In this document: one piece after another, positions 7,929 through 20,805 of the stretch | Layout: each line of letters begins with the position of its first letter | Numbering within the stretch: the stretch's first letter is position 1 | Source of the DNA: Deltaproteobacteria bacterium | Lineage (GTDB): Bacteria; Desulfobacterota; Dissulfuribacteria; Dissulfuribacterales; QOAL01 | Reading direction: 5' to 3' | Length of the DNA: 64,000 nt | Assembly: GCA_026986785.1 (NCBI GenBank) | Contig: JALSNW010000019.1 | Location: 56,425-120,424 of the forward strand | The notes under the pieces: model-generated | Seen by the model: only the letters and a program-made list of their open reading frames with translations | Told to the model about the DNA's origin: nothing | The model's database searches: none | Program-made: the position numbers and the translations under genes

Positions 7929-9134
7929 TTAAGACTGTTCTTCCAGTAGGGCCTTTATCTTCAGCCTGAGTCCCTGGAGCCTGATAAATCCTTCTGCATC
8001 TTTTTGGCTATAGACCTTGTCTTCTTCAAAGGTTGCAAAATCAGGTCTGTAAAGGGAGTTTGGTGACTTCCTGCCCACCACGATACAATTGCCCTTGTAT
8101 ATTTTGAGTCTGACTGTGCCGTTTACGTTTTCCTGGGTCTTGTCGATCATGACCTGAAGCATCTGCCTTTCTGGTGCAAACCAGAAGCCATAATATATGA
8201 GTTCGGCATATTTTGGGACGAGGCCGTCTCTGATGTGCACGACCTCTCTGTCCAGGGTAATCGATTCCATTGCCATGTGGGCTGTCCTCAGGATGGTGCC
8301 GCCAGGTGTCTCATAGACCCCTCTGGATTTCATGCCGACAAATCGGTTCTCAACGAGATCCACCCGGCCAACACCATTTTCTGCCCCGATCTCGTTTAGG
8401 GCAGTCAATATCTGGGCAGGAGACATGGGCTGGTCATCCAATGCCACTGCATCCCCTTTTTCAAATGTGATTTCCACATAGGTTGGCCTGTCAGGTGTAT
8501 CTTCCAGGTCTTTGGTCCATGTGAACATGTCTTCCGGGGGCTCTGCCCAGGGATCTTCCAATATGCCCCCTTCATAGCTTATATGAAGCATGTTTGCATC
8601 CATGCTATAGGGTTTTTTCTTTGTGACCGGAACAGGGATGCCATGTTCGTTTGCAAAGTCTATGAGTTTGGCCCTGGAGTTCAGGTCCCATATGCGCCAA
8701 GGTGCAATAATGTTTATCTCAGGATTGAGGGCCATGTAGGTGAGCTCAAAGCGTACCTGATCGTTACCCTTTCCTGTGGCACCGTGGCTGACGGTATCGG
8801 CACCTTCTTCAGCAGCGATCTTGATCTGTTCTTTGGCAATCAATGGCCTGGCGATAGACGTGCCCAGGAGATAAGTGCCTTCGTATATAGCATTTGCCCT
8901 GAGCATGGGGAAGATGAAATCTGAGGCAAATTCGTCCTTGAGATCCAGGATATGGACACTCGATGCCCCTGTTTCAATGGCCTTTTGCCGGACGGCGTTC
9001 CAATCTTCATCCTGGCCTATGTCTGCCGCATAGGCCACCACTGGACATTTATAATGGACCTGTAGCCACTTAAGTATCACCGACGTATCGAGCCCCCCGG
9101 AATAAGCAAGCACTATCTTTTTGATCTCTGCCAT
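7929..9134 (-). CDS. argG: Argininosuccinate synthase
   Basis: 401 residues, the normal size. It condenses citrulline and aspartate with ATP to argininosuccinate in arginine biosynthesis, in the cytoplasm. Seen: N-terminal P-loop [31 protein letters not shown], the citrulline/aspartate region [19 protein letters not shown], and the C-terminal [15 protein letters not shown] lies five bases before the ATG. It is third in an argD-argF-argG run on the minus strand, 37 bases after argF. argH is not in the window. Confidence 0.97.
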   Translation of the reverse strand: MAEIKKIVLAYSGGLDTSVILKWLQVHYKCPVVAYAADIGQDEDWNAVRQKAIETGASSVHILDLKDEFASDFIFPMLRANAIYEGTYLLGTSIARPLIAKEQIKIAAEEGADTVSHGATGKGNDQVRFELTYMALNPEINIIAPWRIWDLNSRAKLIDFANEHGIPVPVTKKKPYSMDANMLHISYEGGILEDPWAEPPEDMFTWTKDLEDTPDRPTYVEITFEKGDAVALDDQPMSPAQILTALNEIGAENGVGRVDLVENRFVGMKSRGVYETPGGTILRTAHMAMESITLDREVVHIRDGLVPKYAELIYYGFWFAPERQMLQVMIDKTQENVNGTVRLKIYKGNCIVVGRKSPNSLYRPDFATFEEDKVYSQKDAEGFIRLQGLRLKIKALLEEQS

Positions 9135-9171
9135 GATTTCCTCTGCTATCCTCAGTTGTACGTAAAAAAAT

Positions 9172-10110
9172 CTATCCCTGATCCTGTAATCTCATTGCCC
9201 ATTCAAGGATTGCCTTGTGAAGATGCATCTTGTTTTCTGCCTGGTCCCAAACGACAGATTGTCTGCCCTCTATCACCTCTTCTGTGATTTCTTCTCCCCT
9301 GTGGGCAGGAAGGCAATGCAGGACTATCGCATCTTTTTCGCAATCAGCCAACAGGTCTGAGTTTACCTGAAAAGGCCGGAAGATTCGTCTCCTTTTTTCA
9401 GCCTCGTCATCCTGGCCCATGCTGGCCCATACATCAGTATTGATAACATCGGCATCTTTAACGGCGAGCCTTGGATCGTGTATCACCTCTATCGGCAGTG
9501 AGGCCTCGGCCCTGGCCTCGGCAAGGATGGCCTGATCAGGCTCGAATCCTTCCGGGCAGGCAATGGTTAGCTGGAAACCCAACCGCGCAGCTGCCTGAAT
9601 CCAGGAATGGGACATATTGTTCCCATCTCCAATCCAGGCAACCTTCAAACGAGGAAGGTCATGCCCCTTGAATTCCATGACTGTCATGATATCCGAGAGT
9701 ATCTGGCATGGATGGTGTTGATCAGTCAGTCCGTTGATTACAGGTATATCGGACCAGTCGGCCAATTCATTTACTATCTCTTGGCCAAAAGTTCGAACCA
9801 CCAAGCAATCGAGATATCTTGAAAGCACTCGAGCCGTATCTTTGAGGGGTTCTCCCCTTTTGAGCTGAAGGTCTCTTGAAGGCATGAAGGAGACATCTCC
9901 TCCAAGTTGAAACATTGCGGCCTCGAAGGATATTCTCGTCCTGGTGGAAGGCTTTTCGAAGAGCATTCCAAGTACTTTGCCCACGGCGGGACGATGGGGA
10001 ATCCCCTGTTTGTGGCGCTTTTTCAGTTCTATGGCCCTGTTTATCATCTGGAGCAGTTGGTCTCTTTCAAGATCGGATACGGCAAGGTAATGTCTTGGGT
10101 GGTGATTCAT
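9172..10110 (-). CDS. argF: Ornithine carbamoyltransferase
   Basis: 312 residues. It transfers the carbamoyl group to ornithine to make citrulline. Seen: carbamoyl-phosphate motif [12 protein letters not shown] near residue 55, [20 protein letters not shown], and the ornithine-binding/catalytic [10 protein letters not shown] near the C-terminus. The ATG at 10110 is preferred over an upstream TTG because GAGAGGGG lies just before it. The gene follows argD by about two dozen bases. Confidence 0.97.
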   Translation of the reverse strand: MNHHPRHYLAVSDLERDQLLQMINRAIELKKRHKQGIPHRPAVGKVLGMLFEKPSTRTRISFEAAMFQLGGDVSFMPSRDLQLKRGEPLKDTARVLSRYLDCLVVRTFGQEIVNELADWSDIPVINGLTDQHHPCQILSDIMTVMEFKGHDLPRLKVAWIGDGNNMSHSWIQAAARLGFQLTIACPEGFEPDQAILAEARAEASLPIEVIHDPRLAVKDADVINTDVWASMGQDDEAEKRRRIFRPFQVNSDLLADCEKDAIVLHCLPAHRGEEITEEVIEGRQSVVWDQAENKMHLHKAILEWAMRLQDQG

Positions 10111-10133
10111 CTTTCCCCTCTCCAACTTATGAC

Positions 10134-11327
10134 TTATGAATCTTGCCCATGTTTGTATTCGGCAAGCGTTTCAATGAATTGATCTATTTCCTCTCTCCCT
10201 ATTATAAATGGTGGCAGGAGCCTGAGGATGAGCCCGTGAGAAACTATGCTCAAGAAGCCTTTCTCCAAGAGCCATGAAGCGAGATCTGGTTTAGGGCTAT
10301 GGAATTCGATTGCCTGGATAAGCCCTCTACCTCTTACCTCCCTTACCTCCCTCCAGTCTTGTGTCAGTTCGACGAGCCGTTTTTTCAGATATTCCCCTTT
10401 TTGCTTCACCTGTTGGAGGATATCGGTCTGTAGGAATTGGTCAAGGACAGCTCCGGCTGCTGCACAAGCAACAGGATTGCCTCCAAAGGTGGATGCATGA
10501 CTTCCCGGGCCAAGGTATTTCATGATCTCCTCCTTGGCCAGCATGGCCCCGATGGGCATGCCGTTGGCGAGGGCCTTGGCAAGGCAGATCACATCTGGTT
10601 CCACCGGGGTTTGTTCATAAGCGAAGAGTGTACCTGTCCGTCCCATGCCTACCTGGATCTCATCAAATATCAATACCGCTCCCAAATCATCTGCCACTGC
10701 TCTGGTGGCCTCGAGAAAGGCATCAGAAAGGGGGCGTACCCCGCCTTCTCCTTGTATGGGTTCCACCAGAATAGCCGCAGTCCTCCTCCTATTGGCTGCC
10801 AGTTCCAATGCCCTTGTATCGTTCAGAGGGACATGGGTGAAACCAGGAGGCAAGGGCTCGAACCCACGTTGGTAGACGGGCTGGCCTGTTGCCGTAATGG
10901 TTGCAAGGGTGCGTCCATGAAAAGAACCCTCGAGGGTGATTATCTCATAGCAGTCTGGTCCCCTGGTGGCATGTCCATGCCTTCGTGCCAGTTTTATAGC
11001 TGCCTCTACTGCCTCTGCACCTGAATTGCAGAAAAAGACCCTATCGGTGCAAGAATGTTCCACCAATGTAGAGGCCACCTTGAGTTGAGGCTCAGTCCAG
11101 TACAGATTGGAGATATGGAAGAGCTGTCCAGCCTGTTCTCTTACCGCCTCTACCACTTTTGGATTGCAGTGTCCAAGGCTGCAAACTGCTATCCCAGACG
11201 TAAAATCAATATATTGTCTGCCTTTGTCGTCCCAAAGCCTGGCACCTTGGCCCCTGACTATGTTTATGTCAAACCGGCTATAGGTTTCAGCTACACAATC
11301 AAAGGGTTTGCTTGTATTAGAATTCAT
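10134..11327 (-). CDS. argD: Acetylornithine aminotransferase
   Basis: 397 residues, class III PLP aminotransferase. It converts N-acetylglutamate semialdehyde to acetylornithine, and homologues often also act on succinyl-diaminopimelate. Seen: FTSGIAVCSLGHCNP, FFCNSGAEAVEAAIKLAR, FHGRTLATI, FDEIQVGMGRTG, the PLP-lysine segment CLAKALANGMPIGA, and HASTFGGNPVACAA. AAAGG precedes the ATG by nine bases. It is the first gene of the arg run; a small symmetric element (TGCCTTTAAGGCA) lies in its leader. Confidence 0.95.
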   Translation of the reverse strand: MNSNTSKPFDCVAETYSRFDINIVRGQGARLWDDKGRQYIDFTSGIAVCSLGHCNPKVVEAVREQAGQLFHISNLYWTEPQLKVASTLVEHSCTDRVFFCNSGAEAVEAAIKLARRHGHATRGPDCYEIITLEGSFHGRTLATITATGQPVYQRGFEPLPPGFTHVPLNDTRALELAANRRRTAAILVEPIQGEGGVRPLSDAFLEATRAVADDLGAVLIFDEIQVGMGRTGTLFAYEQTPVEPDVICLAKALANGMPIGAMLAKEEIMKYLGPGSHASTFGGNPVACAAAGAVLDQFLQTDILQQVKQKGEYLKKRLVELTQDWREVREVRGRGLIQAIEFHSPKPDLASWLLEKGFLSIVSHGLILRLLPPFIIGREEIDQFIETLAEYKHGQDS

Positions 11328-11442
11328 CTGTGTTAACCTTTTGTTGCCTGACCCTAAGGGTATGGGTAATCAGTAATATCTGCCTTTAAGGCAAGGGAAA
11401 ATATTTTTTATAGCACCTTTTGAAAAGAATAAAAAGTAAAGA

Positions 11443-12045
11443 ATGATGGATTTTATGAGGATTATAGCCCTTTTGGCCGTTCTTTTTTTCACGTTACCCT
11501 CTATCGTCAATGCGGATGACGTACTGAACAGTATGAAAAAGGCAGAAGAACTCTATGAAAAGGGAAACTATTCCCAGGCGGTATCCGAGCTTCAGCTTGC
11601 CATTGGATTGATCAAGGACAAACAAGTGGATAGGTATAAGCTCGTATTGCCTGGGCCACCGAGTGGTTGGAGTATCGAACAGTCTCAGGGCAGCAGAGGC
11701 TCTGGATTGGGTTTGGGGGCAGGTGTCACGGTTTCAAGAACCTATCGAGGTCCTGGTGACCAAAGAGTGAAGGTCGAGGTAGATGTAGATTCCCCCCTGG
11801 TCTTGGGCCTTGCCATGATCCTCGCTAACCCCATACTTATGGGCAACAACCGGATAGTAACGGTAAATGGGGAGAAGGCAATAGAGGAGTGGGACAGTGC
11901 CTCTGGCAGTGGGAAGCTCCAGATAATAATCTTGAACAGGGTTGTGGTGATTGTCTCGGGCTCTAATCTCAGATCGAAGGATGTGCTTTACGATTTTGGG
12001 GAAAAGATAGATTTTAATAAGATCAAAAAGATAATTCAGGAGTGA
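11443..12045 (+). CDS. Exported protein of unknown function
   Basis: 200 residues. Residues ~5-24 form a signal peptide ending in NADD. A TPR-like helix pair follows (KAEELYEKGNYSQAVSELQLAIGL, given here only as its position at residues ~32-56), then a Gly/Ser-rich stretch (GSRGSGLGLGAG) and a beta-rich C-terminal domain with EKAIEEWDSASGSGKL. No named family is recognised. An in-frame ATG at 11455 is an alternative start that would give a tighter signal peptide. The next gene starts four bases after the stop and both are exported, so they form a pair. Confidence 0.65.
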   Translation: MMDFMRIIALLAVLFFTLPSIVNADDVLNSMKKAEELYEKGNYSQAVSELQLAIGLIKDKQVDRYKLVLPGPPSGWSIEQSQGSRGSGLGLGAGVTVSRTYRGPGDQRVKVEVDVDSPLVLGLAMILANPILMGNNRIVTVNGEKAIEEWDSASGSGKLQIIILNRVVVIVSGSNLRSKDVLYDFGEKIDFNKIKKIIQE

Positions 12046-12049
12046 CAAA

Positions 12050-12880
12050 ATGCGAATGAATAGGAAGATTTTTTTTGTATTTACAGGGCTATTTACTGTG
12101 TTGTTCTTAGTGTCCGTACAGGCAACTTCTGCTGGTATCGTTGTTGAGCAGGTATATGGGAAAAAGGGACAGAAGCAGGTCTCATATTTCCAGGCCAACA
12201 AGGTCAAGACCGTAAGTACAGATGGCGAATATACCATCATGGATCTGGACAAGGGAACCATGATTATGGTGAATCCAGATAAAAAGGAATATTCTGTAAT
12301 GTCGCTCAAGGAGATGGTCTCCAGTATGCAACAGGGGATGCAACAGATCCAGGACAGATTGAGGTCTCTGCCTCCTGAACAAAGGGCGATGTTGGAGAAG
12401 ATGATGGGTATCCAGTCTGGATCCCATTCCAGATTGGCATTGAAGGATACTGGAAAGACAGAGAAAATAGCTGGTTATACTGCAAAAAAATATGTGATAT
12501 TGAAAGACGGGCATCCCATCTCTGAATATTGGGTCTCAAAAGAACTGAGGCAGGATATCCTCAAGGAGATGGATAAGTCAAAGATAGACGATTTTGAAAA
12601 GGCAATGAACAAGATATCCATGGAAAGCATGCCTTTTGCTGGTTCAGAGGCACGTCAGATTGGCAAACTCGAACTCAAGATCCAAAAATACGGAGAGATA
12701 GTGAAAGAGATCCACCATCCCCAAACCAATGGTCAAGTGGTTAGAGAGGCCTTCACAGTAGTCTCTGTCAAGAAGAAGCATCTGCCGTCATCCACCTTTC
12801 AGATCCCAGCGGGTTATAAACAGGCGGAAAGTCCAGTAGAAAAACTAAAGTCCATGCCTTCTCCACCCGTATTCAAGTAA
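12050..12880 (+). CDS. Exported DUF4412-like protein
   Basis: 276 residues with a signal peptide (residues ~5-28, ending near ATSAG). It then has the layout of DUF4412 proteins: a beta-rich domain including DLDKGTMIMVNPDKKEYSVM, a Met/Gln-rich helical segment (EMVSSMQQGMQQIQ), TAKKYVILKDG, and a C-terminal strand pair before STFQIPAGYKQ. Function unknown; proteins of this type are often encoded near envelope genes. AGGAG lies seven bases before the ATG. It probably shares a transcript with the preceding exported protein. Confidence 0.7.
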   Translation: MRMNRKIFFVFTGLFTVLFLVSVQATSAGIVVEQVYGKKGQKQVSYFQANKVKTVSTDGEYTIMDLDKGTMIMVNPDKKEYSVMSLKEMVSSMQQGMQQIQDRLRSLPPEQRAMLEKMMGIQSGSHSRLALKDTGKTEKIAGYTAKKYVILKDGHPISEYWVSKELRQDILKEMDKSKIDDFEKAMNKISMESMPFAGSEARQIGKLELKIQKYGEIVKEIHHPQTNGQVVREAFTVVSVKKKHLPSSTFQIPAGYKQAESPVEKLKSMPSPPVFK

Positions 12881-12991
12881 ATGGATAGAGATTGCCCATG
12901 AACAAATCCTCCAAAGTTGTAGAAGTCCTTCTGTCGAGTAGCTCTCTGTTTTTGAGCCTTACGCATCATCGGTAGCAGTTGTGTAAAAGAC

Positions 12992-14017
12992 ATGTATAAA
13001 GGCAAAATTCATCTTGTCATTGTGGGGTTGATCCTTGTCGGCCTCTTTTCCCTTTGTGGTTGTTCTGATCAGGGAACAAGATCTAAGAAATCTACCATGG
13101 GGCAAAGGGCTGTTTCATATCGTCTGAAATGGCTATTCAATGCAAGTACAATAGGTGATTTGTGGGCACGGGACAAAGGACTATTCGCTGCAAAGGGATT
13201 AGATGTGACCATAAAGGAAGGAGGGGCCGAACATGATGCAATAGAGGACATAGAGCTTGGGCGTGCTGATTTTGGGGTTGCCTCTGCCGATCAGGTTATT
13301 AGGGCAGTATCCAGGGGGGCTGATTGTCTGGTGATAGCACAGATCTTTCAGGAAAACCCATTGCAATGGATATTTAATGCATCAAGGGTGTCCTTTGATC
13401 CAGAACGCCCAGCAGAATCCCTGGCCAGACTCACCGTTGGCATAACGTATGGTGGCAATGACGAGGCCATTTTCATGGCCTTGGCAGGAAGGTTGGGTCT
13501 TGATCCTTCGAGATTGCATCTCTATGCCATAACCTACGACTATACACCCTTCTGGAGGGGAGAAGTGGATCTATGGCCCTGCTACAGGAATACGCAAGGG
13601 ATTACCCTCACGGAGAAGATGGATAGGTTGGGGGAGAAGGCAGGCTTTTTGGACCCAGGTAGATATGGCATACGCTTTGTGGCAAATTCTCTCATCACGT
13701 CCAGGAAGTTTCAAAAACGTCATGGACAGATGGTCAAGCTTTTCAGACAGTGTATCTTGGAAGGATGGCAGCAGGCCATAAGGCCAGAAAACCTGGATGA
13801 GGCCGTGGATATCCTGTCGAGATACGAAAAAGGTCTGTCAAAACGCATCTTGATGAAGCAGATCAAGGCGACCTCTCCCCTCATCACTGCTCATGGGCAG
13901 CACAAGGTGGGATTTATAGATCAGGAGGCATGGGGCCAGACAGAGGAGATCATGTTTAAACAGGGGCTGATAAAGAAAAGGGTTGATGTAAAAAAGCTCT
14001 TTCTTGGAATGAATTAG
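12992..14017 (+). CDS. SsuA/NMT1-like substrate-binding lipoprotein
   Basis: 341 residues. The N-terminus is a lipoprotein signal with Cys in LFSLCGC near residue 24. The mature part follows the NMT1/THI5-like periplasmic binding fold used for sulfonates, nitrate and thiamine precursors: RLKWLFNASTIGDLWARDKG, GADFGVASADQ-type segment (here GRADFGVASADQVI), YGGNDEAIFMALAGR, and DLWPCYRNTQG. The ligand cannot be told. No permease or ATPase gene is adjacent, so it is an orphan binding protein in this window. Confidence 0.75.
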   Translation: MYKGKIHLVIVGLILVGLFSLCGCSDQGTRSKKSTMGQRAVSYRLKWLFNASTIGDLWARDKGLFAAKGLDVTIKEGGAEHDAIEDIELGRADFGVASADQVIRAVSRGADCLVIAQIFQENPLQWIFNASRVSFDPERPAESLARLTVGITYGGNDEAIFMALAGRLGLDPSRLHLYAITYDYTPFWRGEVDLWPCYRNTQGITLTEKMDRLGEKAGFLDPGRYGIRFVANSLITSRKFQKRHGQMVKLFRQCILEGWQQAIRPENLDEAVDILSRYEKGLSKRILMKQIKATSPLITAHGQHKVGFIDQEAWGQTEEIMFKQGLIKKRVDVKKLFLGMN

Positions 14018-14052
14018 CCCTTTGTACGGGATGAAGGCCCAGGTTTCAAACG

Positions 14053-14811
14053 TCAAGGTGCAGAGCAGGTAAAAGGTACCACATCTATCTGTCCACTTGA
14101 GCCATGTATGGAATAAGACAGGGTGATCGATGTGGAATCTGGAAAAGAAAGGCTGGCATCCCCTACCTTGGTAGAAACGACCGATGCAGTATCCCAGTCA
14201 GAACCCAGGGCTGGGCCGGTGAACTGATAAAGCTCCGTACTCATGGTGGCCCATGACAGATCACCAGGGGTTGTGACCCACATATCGTTGCCTGTTTCAT
14301 CATACAGGTACCACACTGCATAGACGTTTGGGCCCTCTGTAAAGAGCCCGATGCCCTGTCCAGGCCTTTGGGGGTCCCAGTAAAAACTGGCGGAATCATT
14401 AGCAAACGGTGTGAGGTTGAGCGCTCCTGTCAGTCCTTCGAGGGAGTAATGCATGGAGGCGTTTTCAGCGCTGTTGAATGTTATGGTTATGTGTCCCTTG
14501 GTAATGCTTTTCAATCTACCGAGCTCCCATGATGAGCCAAGGGGAGGACCGCTATATTGTAGTAGATCGGCTGTCATGGTTTGAGAGCTGTCAAGGGCAC
14601 CGCTGAATACCAGCCACATGTCATTGCCATAAGAATCATAGAGGTACCAGGCGCCACATATGGCATCGCCGTTTTGTACTATGGACAAACCTTGGCCTTG
14701 TTTGCTTATGTCCCACCACATTCCAGAATATTCATCTGCCGAAGCAACTTCCAAACAACCGAAACACAGCAATACTAAGAAAAGGCCGATTTTTTTCGCC
14801 ATTTGATTCAC
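14053..14811 (-). CDS. Secreted protein with two tandem WxxxxxGQG...WYLYD repeats
   Basis: 252 residues. It has a signal peptide (residues ~5-25) and two copies of a ~110-residue unit. Each unit contains a Trp and GQG segment (WWDISKQGQGLSIV; YWDPQRPGQGIGLF), then AWYLYD/VWYLYD, GNDMW, and SGPPLGSSW/TGPALGSDW. Repeats of the form W..P...GwG...W..YD..G.p.W occur in exported proteins of many proteobacteria with no defined role. The protein is rich in Ser, Thr and aromatic residues and should be beta-rich. It converges with the binding-protein gene, 35 bases apart. Its upstream region has unusual GC-rich complementarity. Confidence 0.65.
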   Translation of the reverse strand: MNQMAKKIGLFLVLLCFGCLEVASADEYSGMWWDISKQGQGLSIVQNGDAICGAWYLYDSYGNDMWLVFSGALDSSQTMTADLLQYSGPPLGSSWELGRLKSITKGHITITFNSAENASMHYSLEGLTGALNLTPFANDSASFYWDPQRPGQGIGLFTEGPNVYAVWYLYDETGNDMWVTTPGDLSWATMSTELYQFTGPALGSDWDTASVVSTKVGDASLSFPDSTSITLSYSIHGSSGQIDVVPFTCSAP

Positions 14812-14902
14812 CTGTATAGGTTCTGTATCGATCTTTCAGCCAGATTTGACTGATATTGTTAGCTATCATCTCGGCAAAATAGCTTCGGCCCTTTAATTTT
14901 GG

Positions 14903-14930
14903 ATGCCCGGCCCTCTGTGAAATGGGCCAT
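14903..14930 (-). promoter_or_regulatory. Stem-loop in the leader of the tandem-repeat protein
   Basis: On the minus strand ATGGCCC and GGGCCGGGCAT can form competing GC-rich stems around ATTTCACAGA. Further downstream GCTAT and ATAGC can also pair. No riboswitch family consensus could be recognised. Confidence 0.3.
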
Positions 14931-15005
14931 TTTTTTGAAGATCGGCAAGATTGCCCACCATCTTTGGCGCCAGGCAATTTTATAGAACATGCGTTTCGAA
15001 TTGCA

Positions 15006-15278
15006 TCAGAAGTCTACGTGAAAGTCGGATTCTTTACCAGTGACAGGTATCTCTTCAACCTCTACATTCTCCACCCTGGCATATTGGGGCCCCTGATTTA
15101 GCCATTTTATAAGCTGAGAAATCTTTTCTTCCGGGCCTTCTGCCTCTAATTCCACCGAGCCATCTGGCATATTTTTCACCCAGCCTCTTAGCCCGAGGGC
15201 CCTGGCCGTGTCCCTGGTGGATGCCCTGAAATAGACCCCCTGAACAATCCCTGAAACCTTAGCATGGATCCTCTTCAT
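15006..15278 (-). CDS. acyP: Acylphosphatase
   Basis: 90 residues, the standard length. It hydrolyses acyl phosphates in the cytoplasm. Seen: VSGIVQGVYFRAST with the catalytic Arg, and WVKNMPDGSVELEAEG with the catalytic Asn. It lies about 30 bases after ligA and is likely the last gene of the rnr-ligA-acyP run. Confidence 0.93.
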   Translation of the reverse strand: MKRIHAKVSGIVQGVYFRASTRDTARALGLRGWVKNMPDGSVELEAEGPEEKISQLIKWLNQGPQYARVENVEVEEIPVTGKESDFHVDF

Positions 15279-15310
15279 GGGAATGGTTCTCCTTAATCAG
15301 TACCAATTTG

Positions 15311-19467
<4,157 letters not shown>

Positions 19468-19667
19468 GAAATGGACTATAAGGGTTCCAAAAGTTGGGGT
19501 CAAGCTGACAATTTTGGATGAAATCGCAAAAAATCACTTGTGTCTTTCACAATATTCGGTAATCTTGGGATACATTGATTGGATGTCTTGGTTACGAAAA
19601 CAATGGGGAACAGAGGGGAGAGAGGCACTTCTTTCCTGAAATCCTGACATAATTCAGCAAAAATCAG

Positions 19668-19674
19668 AAGGAGG
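19668..19674 (+). promoter_or_regulatory. Shine-Dalgarno site of the OmpA-family lipoprotein
   Basis: AAGGAGG with five bases to the ATG at 19680; it decides the start. Confidence 0.75.
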
Positions 19675-19679
19675 TTTTT

Positions 19680-20417
19680 ATGAGAGTTTTTATGTTAATG
19701 GGAGTGATATTATCTTTTTTGATTGCAGGGTGTGCTGGTCCGGCTGTACAGGTAGACCAACAGCTTCATGCAACCAGGGCGGTCTTGAATGATGCAAGGG
19801 CCAAAAAGCTCGACAAGAAGTGTCCAGAAGAATACAAAGAGGCAGAAAATCTCCAGAAAAAGGCAGTGGCTCTCTACAAGAGCTGCAGATGTGAAGATGC
19901 AATGGGGCCTGCAAAGGCGGCATATGATAAGGCAAAATCTCTTTGTCCGCCGGTCCCATGTCCTGCTGCATGCCGTGAACCTGCCCCTGCTCCACCCTGT
20001 GATAGTGACGGAGATGGGGTGGTCGATGCCAAGGACAGATGTCCCAATACGCCAAAAGGTGCTCAGGTGAACCAGGTTGGCTGTTGGATCGTCAAGGGGC
20101 TCCTTTTCGATTTCAACAAGGCGGATATCAAGCCTCAATATTACAAAAATCTTGACCAAGTCATTACTGTCTTGAAACAGAATCCTGGGATGAGGATAGA
20201 GATCCAGGGCCATACGGACAATATTGGATCTGCTACATATAATATGAAACTTTCCCTCAAAAGGGCCCAGGCAGTAGCCAATTATCTCATAGCCCACGGC
20301 ATATCTGCCAATCGGCTGACAGTTAAGGGCTATGGCTTTACAAGGCCTGTAGCTCCAAATGATACACCCGAGGGCAGGGCACTGAATAGAAGGGTTCAAC
20401 TGAAACCGATCAGATAG
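19680..20417 (+). CDS. OmpA-family lipoprotein with TSP3-like calcium motif
   Basis: 245 residues. The lipobox LIAGC (Cys ~18) predicts outer-membrane anchoring. A helical region rich in Lys and Cys follows (PEEYKEAENLQKKAVALYK). Then comes a Pro/Cys segment, a thrombospondin type-3 calcium motif DSDGDGVVDAKDRCPNTP at residues ~103-120, and an OmpA C-terminal domain that binds peptidoglycan (LFDFNKADIKP, IEIQGHTDNIGS, NMKLSLKRAQAVANYL). It probably tethers the outer membrane to the wall. Monocistronic, with its own terminator. Confidence 0.9.
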   Translation: MRVFMLMGVILSFLIAGCAGPAVQVDQQLHATRAVLNDARAKKLDKKCPEEYKEAENLQKKAVALYKSCRCEDAMGPAKAAYDKAKSLCPPVPCPAACREPAPAPPCDSDGDGVVDAKDRCPNTPKGAQVNQVGCWIVKGLLFDFNKADIKPQYYKNLDQVITVLKQNPGMRIEIQGHTDNIGSATYNMKLSLKRAQAVANYLIAHGISANRLTVKGYGFTRPVAPNDTPEGRALNRRVQLKPIR

Positions 20418-20447
20418 AGATGTTAGTCAGTAAATCATGAGGTTGTT

Positions 20448-20486
20448 AATGGGCTGTCATCCTTTACGGAGACAGCCCATTTTGTT
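20448..20486 (+). terminator. Rho-independent terminator of the OmpA-family gene
   Basis: AATGGGCTGTC (20448-20458) and GACAGCCCATT (20471-20481) form a perfect 11-bp stem with a 12-nt loop, followed by TTTGTTT. Confidence 0.85.
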
Positions 20487-20805
20487 TATCTTTGGAATGC
20501 GAGCTCCTGGGTAATGGTGGAAATTTAAGAAAAACAGAGAAAAAAAGAGGAAAAGCGATCTTTTGCCTGGCCAGTAAAGCAAACTGAGTCGCGGTTCAAT
20601 TGACAAAGTATGCATGAAAATTTAGTTATTAATTCTGTTTCTTCAACAGTTGTACAGCGGGGGTTATAAAAGCTGTGTATAATGCTTTTGGGGTAGTATC
20701 TCTGCTGGTCCTTGACAGTATCAAAGTTTAGGCCGGAGGGAGATAGGACATTTAAGCAAATAGCGGGAATTTCACAGCCGCGGGGCAAAATCGAGGAATC
20801 CAGGC
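20487..20805 (+). promoter_or_regulatory. Upstream region of the Hdr operon with candidate promoters
   Basis: No gene is seen here. TTGACA at 20600-20605 is 17 bases from TAGTTA at 20623-20628. A perfect TATAAT at 20678-20683 has only a poor -35. GAGGA at 20793-20797 is the ribosome binding site for the ATG at 20806. Which promoter is used cannot be decided. Confidence 0.4.

Noticed and set aside
14732..14977. 81-codon minus-strand frame overlapping the leader and start of the tandem-repeat gene
   Set aside because: It overlaps a clear signal-peptide gene in another frame and has no recognisable feature.
14812..15005. Possible c-di-GMP or other riboswitch
   Set aside because: The stems are present but the conserved GEMM-I, fluoride, ZTP and glycine signatures could not be matched; kept only as an unassigned structured leader.
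20712..20740. TTGACA at 20712-20717 as a promoter for the Hdr operon
   Set aside because: The sequence 17 bases downstream is GGAGGG, which is not a -10 box.
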